Below the pieces are notes generated by a model, which was not told where the DNA came from, searched no databases, and saw only the letters and a program-made list of their open reading frames with translations. The translations under genes were made by a program, and so were the position numbers. From the NCBI GenBank assembly GCA_002007465.1, contig LNAC01000136.1, positions 310,001-374,000 of the forward strand: a stretch of DNA of 64,000 nt, given 5' to 3'. Source of the stretch: Ailurus styani. Its lineage: Eukaryota; Chordata; Mammalia; Carnivora; Ailuridae. Positions 19,244-30,899 of this stretch are shown piece by piece. Numbering within the stretch: position 1 is the first letter of the stretch; the number at the start of each line of letters is the position of its first letter.

Positions 19244-22200
19244 ATATGTTATTATCTAAATGTTGCTGTAAAATCTAATCATATAAGGTGTTTTTGCCTT
19301 TTGGGGGGGGGTAGCAGTAGATTGGAAAGAGACTAGGAGAGCTTCCTTTATATAGAGCATAATGTGACTTAAAGGGAGGTTGTGTGTCATTTTAGAAAAT
19401 CCTGCAGCTCCATGAAAGCATCATTCACATATGGACAAATGGCCTCAGCGGTCCGTGTCCTTGGTCCTGGGTAAATAAGAGGACTGATCATGTGCATTAG
19501 GAAGCTGTTCTCCTCTCCCATTCTGCTGGTTTTCCTTTGTGGGGGTGGGGAGGTAGCAATCATGTCAACTCTGGTTGGTCTTTAGTGCAGCTGGGTTAAT
19601 CCAGGAAAGATGGACATGGAGGGGAGTATTGGCCTCATGTACAAACCCCTTGGGAGCACTCAAAACTCTGTGTCTTCCCACACTGCTTCCCTGTTCTCCC
19701 TAAAGGGGAGATGTCAGGTATAGGTTGCCGACAAAATGGACACCAAGGATAAATTTAAGCTACTGTACTAAGGAGCAGAGTTCTGATGGGAGGAGGAAAG
19801 GAGCTATAAATAAAATAGAGCTAAGACAGAAACCTGCTTGGGCCTCTTTGGGAGTGTTTCATGTTCTTTCTCTCTTTCTTTGCAGTTATAATCTGTTCTC
19901 TTACCTCCTTCTTCTGCTTAAAAGGAGGTGTCCCCATTCTTTGAAGGCAACACAAGCATCAGAGTTGGGCCTACAAGCAACTGAGGACTTGCAGGGCAGG
20001 AAAAAGTCCTGTGACTCATGCAAAGTCCAACCTGGCTTGAGAGTCCATAAGGACAGAGATACCTTGCACAGGGAGCTGTGGTCACAGCAACCACTGGTGT
20101 TCCAGATCCTGCCTCTGCTCCCACTTGGTTTCAATTTAACTCAGCTTTTGACCCTTGAGTTGCCTCTCTCCTTTCTCTTGTTTCTTGTTCTCACCCTTGG
20201 CATTTGCTCGCTTACCTCAATTTCCCTGACTTCCCCCTCTGTATTCTCAAATAACCTGAGTTTGGACTCACACTTCTTGTTTAACCCTTTCCTTGTGAAT
20301 TCAGGAAGCTTCTTTAATTCTAGTTTGTTCCCTTATCCCAGACCCCAAATGCTGGCATGAATGAACCTGGATGGATGGCTCCCTTCGCCGACTGACTCTT
20401 CTTGGTGTGGGTCCCAACATCAAGAGACTGAAAAGTCCAGTGACTATTTGAAATACATTTTGAAAAACAAGCACTGTTCTTGTCCTTAGGGGATTATAAT
20501 AACACAGAGACAAAATACACTGAGTATGACATTGGCAAAATTATGTAAAGCACTATTATTCATGTTAAGTCTAATTTGGTTCATGAATCCTAGGGTTAAC
20601 TAAATTTATTTATTGCCTTGGAATAAAATATCTAAAATTACTTACATATTTAAGTAAATTTGCATGGTGGTAGCATTTGTTAGAAAAAAATGATATGTAA
20701 TTCAAACACATTAAAAAAGGTTAGCTGTACAACAGAAAGGATTATTTGAGAATATTTTTCAGGAAGAGATAATTCTCAAGTTTGGATTTAAATCAGGAAG
20801 AATGTGAGTCAGCATTCAATTACTAATTCAGTGAAGAGATAGAGATAATATCATTTATGATTATTATTGTGGGAACAGAAAATTTATCGGCATCTAGCCC
20901 TTGGATAAATCCCACAGCCCTTAGAATAGAACTCAGTAATATTACATGACAGTTTGTCAAAGTGAGGCTTGAGAATAGATTCTCCTCCTTCTCCCAAGAA
21001 CATTGGAGCTACTGATATGGGGTCTGTAATGGTTACTGAGATGCAATAAGGTGAAAAAAAACTAAATTTGTCCATTATTTTTAAGATCCTGCCTACCAAG
21101 TTATAGACATGCCAACCCCACATGCACCTAGAGTTAACTAAATTAATGTATATTCTGAATTTTTGATAAAACATCTTATAATGTTTTTGTGTGGGGGCCA
21201 AACAATGATAATTAACTCCAAATATGATGTTTATGATGCAAGATATCAGCGTCCAGCGCTCTACCAGAAGATCGGAGAATTGAATCATAGCCTTACATTC
21301 AGCTCCTTGTTTTTCAGGTCAGAAGAACTCCAATAACTCATCCACGAGGTTCCGAATGGCTCATACCAGATTATCTCTGAAAATCTTTTCACCATTCAGT
21401 TCTTGCTCAAAAAGACTTCTAAATAATAGTTCGAGTTCAACTTGAGGAGGGACACAATGACTGTCTGGACTGGTTTTTAGTTCAGATCCCCATTTGATTT
21501 CATCCTCTCCTTTAGAATTCTGCAGGGCATTTGTTAGCTCACCAAATAAACTTTAAGCTGTAGAGCAAACACTGGGTTTCAAGTGTCATAAAAGATAAAT
21601 CAAGTGCTTGAAACCAGAGCAATCAATAATTTTTTTTTTTTGCAAACACACAATGGGGGGGGTGGGGAAGAGCGTGCTTGTTTCTCTCTCCCATGCATTT
21701 TTTTTTCACCAATCAGCTTTTTGGTCTGTTTCACTATTCACAGAAATTTGCTTATCAACTTTGATTCTAGTTAGAACAATCCGTCTAATCTTTGTAGATC
21801 TGCAGTGTCAACCGCCCCTATTTTTCTGACAGCTCAAACGGAACATAAAAGATACTAGCATGTGTTATCTAATTTCCTGATCTTTCTCGTTCTGACATCC
21901 TGTAATAATTGCAAAATCATAGTTAAATACCAGTCTGGTGATACTATTTATTGCTTTTCAGTTTACTGACTTGGTAGTACAAAAAACATCCCCCCTTCCT
22001 CCCCACCCCAAGTGCATTTGTATACAAAGTACTCACGGGATGGTAGAATTTTAGAGTAAGACAATGGCTTTCAAAGAGCATTGAGTCCGGTATCTTCATT
22101 TCACAAATGTGGAAAATAAAGAACAGAGAATTCAGATGACTCATGCAAAGTCCTTCAGCATTTTTCAAAATACCCTTTATTGGAATTAGAAGAGTTATTA

Positions 22201-22469
22201 GCATTGTCTGAACATGCCCTAGCTCGTTCCTAAATCTCAGCTTTCTGTCCTCTCTCCCCTGCTTCAAACATTTAGCCCATCATCAGGCTTCAGCCATTTT
22301 ACCTATTGGGACCTCCCAAACTTGTCTCTTGTCTCCATTTCTAACAGTACTACCATATTTTAAGTCATCATGGCTTTGGAGATACAGTCCGCACTGCTTA
22401 GCTCGGTAAGAGCCCTTTTGCAGGCTTAACCTTGGGATCTCTTTGCCTTTTTGTCTTCACTGGCTTCTT
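19244..22469. other. 3.2 kb repeat-poor region with a 211-codon open frame
   Basis: I recognise no SINE, LINE-1 or LTR here. A plus-strand frame runs 19725-20360 (211 codons, pyrimidine-rich, leucine/serine-rich, with an acceptor-like ctttctttgcag near 19885). It matches no protein family I know, and the opposite strand also has frames at 19901-20134. A weak antisense MIR-like stretch lies at 22085-22160 ('cttcatttcacaaatgtggaaaataaag'). Function, if any, unknown. Confidence 0.4.
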
Positions 22470-22498
22470 CTTCTTCTTTTTTTTTTTTTTTTAAGATT

Positions 22499-22529
<31 letters not shown>

Positions 22530-22702
22530 TTTGAGAGAAAGAGAGAGAGATCACAAGTAGACAGAGAGGCAGGCAGAGAGAGAGAGGAGGAAGCAGGCTC
22601 TCCACTGAGCAGGGAGCCCAATGCAGGGCTTGATCCCAGGACCCTGAGATCATGACCTGAGCTGAAGGCAGAAGCTTAACCCACTGAGCCACCCAGGTGC
22701 CC
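22470..22702 (-). mobile_element. CAN-SINE, mustelid type, long TTTA tail, perfect 15-bp TSD
   Basis: Antisense with a tail of eight tttat units at 22499-22532, 'gatcacaagtagacagagaggcaggcagag', head 'ttaacccactgagccacccaggtgcc'. cttcactggcttctt is exactly repeated at 22455-22469 and 22703-22717. Confidence 0.97.
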
Positions 22703-22769
22703 CTTCACTGGCTTCTTTCATCCTCTGACCCAACAAATGATAAACTACTTACAGTTCTATGAATAGACT

Positions 22770-23150
22770 GTATTTTTTCTCATTTCTAGTTCCTTGCACT
22801 TATTTCCTTAACATACACCTGCTTATTTCTCCCCCAATCATGTCCATTTACCTGACCAGGGTGTATTCATCCATTAGATCTTTGCTATGTTATCCCTGTC
22901 CCTCAGCCCATTTTGAGTCAAGGCCCTTTTATGTATTCTTACCATGCCCGTATTTCTCAGCATAGTCTTTTGCTCTTCTAGTATTCAGAATGCTGCATTG
23001 TAATTGTCAGGTAGTTTATTAGGATCCGTGTTTAGACTGTAAATTCCTTGAGGATAAAGATTGGTATGTTGTGAGTTGTTACATCTTCGGAACATAACCT
23101 AGTACCCAGCTAAGAAAAAAAAAAGTAGGTACTCAATAAAAGAATAAGAA
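22770..23150 (+). mobile_element. L2 LINE 3' end
   Basis: 'gctgcattgtaattgtcaggtagttta', 'gtttagactgtaaattccttgaggataaagattgg' and 'cctagtacccagc ... gtaggtactcaataaaag' are the L2 3' end in sense order. An A run at 23115-23124 interrupts the last block. Confidence 0.82.
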
Positions 23151-23246
23151 CAACAGCAGCAATAATAGTAGCTATATTTTATTGTTATTGTTTTTTTCTG
23201 TTAGACATTGCACTAAATTTGTTCCTTGTATGATCAGTATTTGTTC

Positions 23247-23707
23247 TGTGACAGTTAATTTTATGTGTCATTTTGACTAGGCCAGAGCACCCAGATATTT
23301 GGTTAAACATGTCTGGATGTTGCTGTGAAAGTATTTTTTAGATAAGATTAACACTTAAATCATTAGACATTTGAGTTAAGCAGATTACCCTCCATAGTGT
23401 TGGTGGGCCTCATCCAATCAGTTGAAGCCATTAAGAAAAAGACTGACACATTCCTTAGAAAGACAGCATTCTGTCAGCAGACTGCTGTTGGACTCAAACT
23501 GCAGCATCAACTTTCCCCTAAGTTTTGTCAGCTGGCCTTCCTGGCAGATTTTGGACTTGGCCAGCCTCTATTCTATAATCATGTAAGCCAATTCCTTAAA
23601 ATCCCTCCCCCACCTCTCTACACACACACACACACACACATACACACACACACACACACGTGCACATTTGTGTCCTACTGGTCCTGTTTCTCTGGAGAAC
23701 ACTAATA
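23247..23707 (+). mobile_element. MLT2-type LTR of an ERVL endogenous retrovirus
   Basis: Starts 'tgtgacagttaattttatgtgtcattttgactaggcc', includes 'gggcctcatccaatcagttgaa', 'cagactgctgttggactcaaactgcagcatcaac', 'gtaagccaattccttaaaat', and ends 'ctggtcctgtttctctggagaacactaata', the order of a solo MLT2 LTR. The usual short TA/CA stretch after the polyadenylation region has expanded into a (CA)n. No internal retroviral sequence is attached. Confidence 0.85.
23617..23661. repeat. (CA)n microsatellite
   Basis: Two runs of ca separated by one t, ending cacgtgcac. It lies within the LTR. Confidence 0.95.
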
Positions 23708-23727
23708 TGCTTTCCAACAGCTTTATG

Positions 23728-23870
23728 ATGAAGCTAATATTATTTTCATTTAGAAATGAGGAAATAGGACCACAAAGAAGTCAATCAGTTAACTGTCCAA
23801 GGTTATTTATCTAGTAAGTAGAGAAACCAAGTCCTGAGTCAAAGTCTACTTGACCATGAAACAACAAAAA
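23728..23870 (-). mobile_element. MIR, antisense
   Basis: 'catttagaaatgaggaaataggaccacaaagaagtcaatcagttaactgtccaaggttatttatctagtaagtagagaaaccaag' is the complement of a MIR core (fewer than half the positions changed). Confidence 0.75.
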
Positions 23871-24009
23871 CTGACCATAAAATTCATGATCTTGACTATG
23901 CTATTTGAGGAATAAATGAATAATTAAATGAGTGAATCAACAGATAACTGAAACAGGCTCATTCTTTATGTAGACATCACAAGTAGTTAAATGTAATATT
24001 TCTATTCGA

Positions 24010-24135
24010 AATAGACCTTCAGCATCATCTAATCACTTGATCTCTATTCACTGATCAGAAAACTGTGGGTAAAATTCACTGTTGTTATCCAGTTGGTGAA
24101 TGAGTTGGGAATTATGAAATCCAGGTCTCTGGAGG
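24010..24135 (-). mobile_element. MIR/L2 fragment, antisense
   Basis: 'ctgatcagaaaactgtgggtaaaattcactg' and 'ccagttggtgaatgagttgggaattatgaaatccaggtctctgg' resemble antisense MIR. Diverged, so family only probable. Confidence 0.5.
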
Positions 24136-24825
24136 GTTAATACTGGAATCTTTCCACTATGCCAACATAGTCTCTTCCACAGCATTTGGTCGTTGACTCC
24201 AACTTTCTATGGAAAATAGATGATGTAAGCAATGCCCCTGGGGCAGAATCCTGGGACCACCATGCTACCCAGCTCTTGGAAGTACCTTTCCTTCTCCTCT
24301 CCCCGAAAACTATATGACCCAGTGCACTAATACATGTGAATTTCAAGTCTAGTTGATCCATCTCTCAAACTGTAGTATAGTTCAATCATCTAGGGCAAAA
24401 CAATGGGATAAATAAAAAGAAACAATTTGATGATGTGACGTTGAACGTCTCATTGAACTCTTCAGCCAGAGCTGGGAGCTTCTTTCTTCCATCTTCCCAG
24501 AGCCCTGAGAATAGAATTGTGTAATTTCTGCCAGTACAAAGGCTCTTAATCCTTCGTTGACCATTAGGTTAATGATATTTAATGGTGCCTGTGACATTTT
24601 CATATCTGTTCAGTAAATATTTGTTAAATAAATAATGTGTGCCTATTCAGGAATGATGACCAAGTTTATAAATTGATGGGTATTTCAAGATGGAAGGTAA
24701 GCTCACCTCAACTTCCCAGATTTGTCTTTTCCTTCACAGCTAACGAACATGAGTGCCTTGAGACTGCCTAAATGTATATTTTTAAAGGGGGCTGAGATGG
24801 GCAGAGGGAGAAGGAAAAAGAGAAT
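24136..24825. other. No recognised feature
   Basis: About 690 bases, unassigned. Minus-strand frames at 24137-24361 and 24382-24603 have no supporting splice pattern. Confidence 0.35.
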
Positions 24826-25039
24826 TTTTTTTAAAGATTTTATTTATTTATTTGAGAGGGAGGAGAGAGAGAGCGAGCATGGGGAAGGGTGGAGGGTGAG
24901 GGAAAGGCAGAAAACCTCAAGCCAACTCCACACCCAGTGCAGAGCCTGACAGGGACTCAGTCTCACAACCCCGAGATCATGACCTGAACCAAAATCAAGA
25001 GTTGGATGCTTAACGAACTGAGCCATCCCGGTGCCCCCC
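24826..25039 (-). mobile_element. CAN-SINE, older type
   Basis: Antisense: 'aaagattttatttatttatttgagaggg', 'caactccacacccagtgcagagcctgacagg', 'ccccgagatcatgacctgaaccaaaatcaagagttggatgc', head 'cttaacgaactgagccatcccggtgcccc'. Confidence 0.95.
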
Positions 25040-26189
25040 AGCTGCCTGAATATTAATGAGAACTCACGAAGATGGGCCAGGACAGTCATACTCCCTACCT
25101 TCAGGGAGAATACTGTGTGATATTTTCTTCCCTGCTCATTCATTTCAGTGTTAGTTTTTATGATGGAATGAGACTTCCGGTCTTTATGTTTAAGTGATCA
25201 TGTAAATATAGCAGGAACAACAAGATGCAATTAAGAAAACAGGAAAACTGATGGTAGCTTATACTCTCTGATGCTCAAAACAGAAACCACTTCAGGGAAA
25301 ATTTTATCTTTCCTTTAGGAAGATACCTCAATGTGTCTCCTGGTGATGGAAGAGAGGGGCCAGGCTGGCAGGGATGGAAGATACTGAATAAAATGGGGGC
25401 CCAGTTCCGCATGATAAGGTAACTGATTTTTGGGGGGTTGGCTTCTCTGGTGCTTTGAGGGAAATAATTGGGACAAAGGCTACATGGGAATGATAGGTTC
25501 TACCACACAGCCAGCACAGTGGTTGACAGGACTGTGAAGAGTATCTGCCTGAAATAGCTTCTGAAGAGCAGAGAAGGGAAAAGATTTTAAAACAAGTGAT
25601 ATCTGCTCTCGATTTTTGTTTGTTTCTTTTCCCGAGGTATAATTCATCTCCTTTATCCCTAACCTTTAGTAAAACCTGAAGCACACAAGAGCATTATGAT
25701 CAGGGTGCCTCAGGGCATGAAGGAGGGCGAGTGAAAGGTCATGGGAAACTAAGAGCTGCTCAGAAGTCAGCAGAGGACATGGAGGGGAGGCCAGAGCAGC
25801 AGTTCAGATGGAAATGTGACCACGTGGCCCCGGAAAGCACTCCCCAGGATCAGAGAAAAGAGGGGGGGCGGATACAGCCATTATTCAGGGGAAGGCTTCA
25901 GGTATAACCAAGAGTTACCTGGGATGCCTGGAGAAATGGAGGATGTTCTGTTTGGATAAGAACACAAACATCAGTTGAGATGATGATTGCACTTCCAGGC
26001 AGAACTCTTGGTCATTCTATACCTTTCTCATTCCAGAGCAGTGCTAAATAAATAAACAAACAAGCAAATGAATGAATGCCTTTGACTGAGAGGAGAAGAG
26101 GGGAGAGAAGGCAAAGGATTCCAGCTGGGTGAGCCAGAGATTCCTTTCTCCCCATGACCCTCACTCTACTTTGTAACCGGAAAACTCTT
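25040..26189. other. No recognised feature
   Basis: About 1.15 kb, unassigned. The minus-strand frame at 25328-25684 (118 codons) is the longest here; no flanking splice sites or known domain can be argued. Confidence 0.35.
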
Positions 26190-26384
26190 CTAATCTTTCT
26201 CTCTTTCTCTCTCTCTGTCTTTGAGAGGGAGGAAGAAGGGCAGAGGAAGAAGGAAAGAGAATTCCAAGCAGGCTCCATGCCCAACGCAGAGCCTGACGTG
26301 GGGCTCGAACTCATGACCCTGACATCGTGACCTGAGTTGAAATCAGGAGTCGAATGGTTCAATGACTAAGCCACCAGGTGCCCT
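26190..26384 (-). mobile_element. CAN-SINE, older type
   Basis: Antisense with a (CT)n tail in place of the TTTA tail: 'ctttctctctctctgtctttgagaggg', 'ccaacgcagagcctgacgtggggctcgaactcatgaccctgacatcgtgacctgag', head 'aatgactaagccaccaggtgccc'. Confidence 0.93.
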
Positions 26385-26399
26385 TTTTCTCTTCTTTAA

Positions 26400-26515
26400 T
26401 AAAGAAATAATCATAACTACACTGTAAGGTGGTTGAAAGAAGTAGAGGTAAAATACCTTTCATGGTGTTTAGCACAAATTAGGCACTCAGAGAATGCTAC
26501 TATTGTATTGAATAT
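26400..26515 (+). mobile_element. MIR 3' end
   Basis: 'aataatcataactacactgtaaggtggttgaaagaagtagaggtaaaatacctttcatggtgtttagcacaaattaggcactcag' fits the MIR 3' end. Confidence 0.7.
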
Positions 26516-27110
26516 TACCATTTCTAAAATAATAATAGCAACTTGACCTCCTGAGCACAAAGATCAAGGGAGTAGAAAGATTTTTTTCTTTACTTCTTTC
26601 TAGGGCCTCTTTTTGCCCTTTTGGACAATTAACTAAAATAAGAAAAAAAGTAAGGAAACTGCTTTTGAGTATCAGGTGAGGGTTAGTTTCGATTTCAGTT
26701 TCTGTGAGTCCCTCTTAGATGCACCTGTCCTGAGGTAAGGCCGTTAGCCTCGTCTTCTCTAGGCCAACTCGTCTTGGTTCACATATGCGTTATTCTTTTG
26801 CATTCTGTTCTACTTCTTTCTGTTAGGGTTGTGATGCTGGCCAACCTTTCCAGTTTAGCTTGAACAGCCATTAAAACTCGTCCATTAAAATTCACTTCCA
26901 CAGAGCTGACGGGTAATTTTCTGCATAAACCTCTTAGGGATGTTGTAACAAATTAAAGAAAGTGTGAAGAAGCTTTTTGCAGGCTGCTTTGCTAGAAGGG
27001 GAGAGAAATAGATTGGAACATGGCATTTAGTATCAAAATTCCTCTTTATGCAGAGCCTTCTGACTGCTTCCTTTGCACTCTGTGCCTTGGTTTTCTTGTT
27101 TATAAGATAA
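26516..27110. other. No recognised feature
   Basis: About 600 bases, unassigned; a minus-strand frame runs 26885-27205 with no supporting signal. Confidence 0.35.
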
Positions 27111-27114
27111 TAAT

Positions 27115-27345
27115 TGTAACTACCATTTACTAGATGGCTTCCATCCCACTGATTACATTTTGACCATGGTACATGATCTATATATATATCATTAGACTCC
27201 CACAATCATTCTAAGAAGCATAATTCTATTTTCTTCAAGTTTACAAGTGAAGAAACTAAGGATCAGAGAGTAAATAAGCTGAAATCACACAGCTATGGAC
27301 AGTCAAGATTCCAAAATAATTCAGCTGGACTCCAAAAGCCATTCT
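27115..27345 (-). mobile_element. MIR/L2 fragment, antisense
   Basis: 'ttctattttcttcaagtttacaagtgaagaaactaaggatcagagagtaaataagctgaaatcacacagctatgg' is the complement of the MIR/L2 'bits of cleared tract' core. A diverged sense MIR end follows at 27350-27435. Confidence 0.72.
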
Positions 27346-27625
27346 AAACAAATATGTTGTGAAGACTAAGTGAAATAATCTATGTGAAAAGCCATTCCAA
27401 ACTGTAAAGTTGGATGGTATTCTAAACAGTTATTATTCTTGTCTAAAAAGTGGTTTATCCCCAAGTGAAACAGGGAGTTCAGGATTAGCTCTCCATGGGC
27501 AGAAGAAAGCCAATCCAAAATAAAGGGGCCTATGTTTTAAGTTAGTTTAGGTAAAGTAACATAAAGAAGGAAGGACTCCAACTCACTCCAAACTGATCAA
27601 TTTTGTTGAAGATAGAAAATCACAA

Positions 27626-27831
27626 GGGTGCCTGGGTGGCTCAGTGGTTTAAAGCCTCTGCTTTCGGCTCAGGTCATGATCTCAGCGTCCTGGGATCGAG
27701 GCCCGCATCGGGCTCTCTGCTCACCAGGGAGCCTGCTTCCTCCTCTCCCTGTCTCTCTGCCTGCCTCTCTGCCTACTTGTAATCTCTCTCTGTGTGTCAA
27801 ATAAATAAATAAAATCTTTAAAAAAAAAAAA
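27626..27831 (+). mobile_element. CAN-SINE, mustelid type
   Basis: Head 'gggtgcctgggtggctcagtggtttaaagcctctgctttcggctcagg', box B region 'gggatcgaggcccgcatcggg', body 'ctgcctgcctctctgcctacttgtaatc', tail AAATAAATAAATAAAATC plus A12. Flanks gaaaatca/gaaaatcg. Confidence 0.97.
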
Positions 27832-28149
27832 AGAAAATCGCTATTTTCCCATTTCCTGAAAATACTGTATTAGACACTGTAGGAAATGAGACTTATCAGG
27901 ACAGAGGACAAGCAAATATGAAGATACACATAGGGACATGCCAACTAGAGCAAGGTTTTCTGGAGCCTGGCACACACAGTGAAACTGATTTGAAGCTTGT
28001 GGATTTATCATCTACAGTGTCTTATGGAGAATTCCAGAAGGTTTTGAATAAAGAGGGTTTAATGTGAAAACTGGTGAGCAAAGCATCAGACACACTAAAT
28101 GGTTTGTGTCTCAACACCAGCAAGATGAGGGAAGGGAAGAAGAGAATTA

Positions 28150-28510
28150 GTATTTTTGAGCAACTATGATGTGCTAGGTATAAAATGTTGACTTTTGCGT
28201 TATCTTATATATTATTTATGACCACCCATGATGTGAATATATGTTCATTAGTTTATCTGGATCTCCTAACAATTATTTGTTAAATATATATTCTGTGCCA
28301 GGCATTGTGTGAGGCATCAGAATGCATGATGGGAAAGAAAACAGTCAAATGCAAGAAATAGCAAATCTAAACACGTAGAATTTTTTTAATGTCTCCATTT
28401 TGACAAGTAGGAAACTGAAGCTCAGGGAAGTTTCATAGTTTGTCCATGTTCACCCAATAAGTTATTGACTGAATAGTATTAGAACTAAGGTTCACATCTT
28501 AACTTTTTCT
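28150..28510 (-). mobile_element. L2/MIR-type fragments, antisense
   Basis: 'gagcaactatgatgtgctaggtataaaatg' , 'ttctgtgccaggcattgtgtgaggcatcag' and 'gacaagtaggaaactgaagctcagggaagtttcatagtttgtccatgttcaccc' are antisense L2/MIR motifs. At least two fragments may be present. Confidence 0.6.
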
Positions 28511-28772
28511 CTATTCATGCACTTGATGTGAGAAAGAATTTATACCTTGGTAAAAAGGTGTGCTGAATTCCGCTTGCTTAATGTGGCCAGGTGGGAAGAT
28601 TGGGTAATACTTGGTGGTAGTGAAACCAAGGTTGCTCATGTCATCCTCGGTAACTGTGCTCTGATGGGTTTCATAACTTCATTGCACACCAATATGCCAT
28701 CACATTAAATCAAATGACTATATGCGGGCATGAAGGATGTGGGGCTTTTATGCATTTAATAACTTGCTAACA

Positions 28773-28967
28773 GGGGTGCCTGGGTGGCTCAGCCAGACTC
28801 TTGATTTTGGCTGAGGTCATGATCTTAGTATCCAAAGATCTTGCCCTACCTTGGGCTCTGTGCTGGGGATGGAGCCTCCTTAAGGTTCTCTCTCTCCCTC
28901 TGCCTCCCCTGCTGACCCCCCTGCTTGCACTCTCTCGCTCGCTTGCTCTCTTAAAAAAAAAAAAAAG
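28773..28967 (+). mobile_element. CAN-SINE, older type
   Basis: 'ggggtgcctgggtggctcagccagactcttgattttggctgaggtcatgatc', 'ctaccttgggctctgtgctggggatggagcctccttaaggttctctctctc', A tail with aataataat drift. Confidence 0.94.
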
Positions 28968-28984
28968 TAACAATAATAATAATA

Positions 28985-30120
28985 ATTTTTTAACATGAGA
29001 ATATGACTGACTTATGTGGAAAAGAAATCATAGCCCATGAATCATTGACTTTTCATATATATGTTGCTAATGAATATGTGTTTTGATAGTATCTCACAAA
29101 AGGAAAATATTATGACTTTTACAGTTAGCATTACAGTATGAATGACAATTTGTTCATGACAACTAGTGGTGGAATTGAAAAGGACTTTGGGGCAAATGAA
29201 TTTCTCCCTGCATCTGTCAACCGAATAGCCATCATTATTCTTCAGCGGCCTCAGCAGGTGGCTCTGAGAGCCAGTCCTTATATTACCGGTGATGGCATTT
29301 CTGCAACATTAGTTGGCTTCTGGCTCCATTACTTGTAGACCTTTAAAAGTGTTCTTCTTTTTGGCTTGAAAACGTTTTGCCTTAGCTCCTAATCTTGCTT
29401 GTTCAGTTACCATTGTAGAAACATTCCAGGCCCCTCTTCCTCTGCATCAGATTTTATCTGTTAATAACATGTCAGAGCATGCACTTATTTAGAATGTCAT
29501 CTTTCCCTTGCACGCTCTCCGTCAATATTTCAGTGTCACGGTTGGTCCACAGTTACTCCTGCCCAAATCTGAATGATTGGTTGGATAGTTTATGCTCTGA
29601 AAACTTAGCCCTGAACGTTGCATCTTTTTAAAAAAATATTTGTCTAGTTGATTCGCAATCCACTCACACATACTCAAAAATCGGGACATAAGCTGCATAC
29701 AGTTCTTTTTCTTGGAGAGAGTATCAGGTTAGAGTCTGCTCCCTGGAACTGCCTTACTTTGTGAAGTAGATGCATGTAAAGTTGGCAGTCAACAATGTTA
29801 GAGCCCAAAGTGACCAATGGAGAATGGAAGGCCCAGAACCATCTCTGATGTGTCAAGGTCACACTCCGGTTCCAGGCAGAACTACAATTTAATGTGGTGC
29901 CTCCTATCGACTGGGTTAATGCTCTTCTTTTTCTGCCCTCTTTTGTTTCCTATATGAATTTGACCTTGAAAATCAGGTATGTGTAAAGGTTGATATAAAT
30001 CAACCCTCCTCTGTAAAATAGACAGGGGTGAGTCAAAGGCTCACTGCTACTGTGGCTTAGCTCCTAAATTTTATCATTTAATGGTCCATATTTCAGTAAA
30101 TAATTATCCCTTGATTTATC
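28985..30120. other. 1.1 kb repeat-free island
   Basis: No recognisable repeat for over a kilobase, unusual here. A plus-strand frame 29138-29338 covers a CpG-containing stretch ('gtcaaccgaatagcc', 'cttcagcggcctc', 'attaccggtg'). It could be conserved noncoding sequence; only a cross-species alignment would tell. Confidence 0.4.
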
Positions 30121-30124
30121 TTCC

Positions 30125-30400
30125 TCTTTAAAAACAAATTTTTATTTTAGAATAGTTTTAGATTTACAGAATTATTACAACAATAGCACAGAGAGTTCAC
30201 ATATACCCCATGCCAAATTTCTTTTATTAGTAATAGCATACAGGAGTATATTTGTCACAATTAATAAACAAATACTAATTATTAATTTTCTCTTTAGCGT
30301 TATAGTTTGGATTTACATTAAGAGAGGTATTCCCATATTTTTAGGGAATACGTAAATTTCTCTGGAGTGTTAAATGAAAATTATAAGTAAATCATTATTG
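30125..30400 (-). mobile_element. Old LINE-1 3' UTR, antisense
   Basis: 'aaatttttattttagaatagttttagatttacagaattattacaacaatagcacagagagttcacatataccccatgcc' and 'gtatatttgtcacaattaataaacaaatactaa' are the antisense 3' UTR motif of an old LINE-1; the same motif recurs at 51777. Confidence 0.85.
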
Positions 30401-30422
30401 TTTAAAGTTATTCATATTTTTT

Positions 30423-30631
30423 TTTAATTTTTTTTTTTTAGATTTTATTTATTTATTTGTCACAGAGAGAGAGATTACAAGTAGGCAGAGAGGCAGGCAG
30501 AGAGACAGTGAGAGGAGGAAGCAGGCTCCCTGCTGAGCAGAGAGCCTGATGCGGGCCTCGATCCCAGGACCCTGAGATCATGACCTGAGCCGAAAGCAGA
30601 GGCTTTAACCCACTGAGCCACCCAGGCGCCC
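30423..30631 (-). mobile_element. CAN-SINE, mustelid type, inserted in the TSD of its neighbour
   Basis: Antisense: 'attacaagtaggcagagaggcaggcagagagac', 'gcgggcctcgatcccaggacc', head 'ttaacccactgagccacccaggcgccc'. taaagttattcatattttt is exactly repeated at 30402-30420 and 30632-30650. Confidence 0.97.
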
Positions 30632-30650
30632 TAAAGTTATTCATATTTTT

Positions 30651-30838
30651 TAAAAAGATTTTATTCATTCAAGAGAGAAAGAAAGAGGGGGGTGGAGGAG
30701 CAGAGGGAGAGGCACAAGCAGACTGTGTGCTGAGCATGGAGCCCCACGTGGAGCTTGATCCCAGGACCCCGAGATCATGACCTGGGCTGAAACCAAGAGT
30801 CAGATGCTCAACTGACTGAGCCACCCAGACTCTCTCCC
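30651..30838 (-). mobile_element. CAN-SINE, older type
   Basis: Antisense: 'aaaaagattttattcattcaagagag', 'gagcttgatcccaggaccccgagatcatgacctgggctgaaaccaagagtcagatgc', head 'caactgactgagccacccagac'. Its right flank ttattcatcgtatttttt matches the left flank ttattcatatttttt apart from three extra bases. Confidence 0.94.
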
Positions 30839-30899
30839 TTATTCATCGTATTTTTTATCTCATATCCTCTTTTCCAGTGGACAATACTCTCATCTATTT

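Noticed and set aside
19725..20400. Endogenous retrovirus LTR or env remnant
   Set aside because: The pyrimidine-rich sequence and hydrophobic frame suggested it, but I could find no LTR ends, primer-binding site or conserved retroviral motif.
24762..25054. Wider TSD (actgcctaaatgtat / gctgcctgaatatta) for the SINE at 24826
   Set aside because: The similarity is real but about 45 purine-rich non-tail bases would be left inside, so I kept the simpler boundaries.
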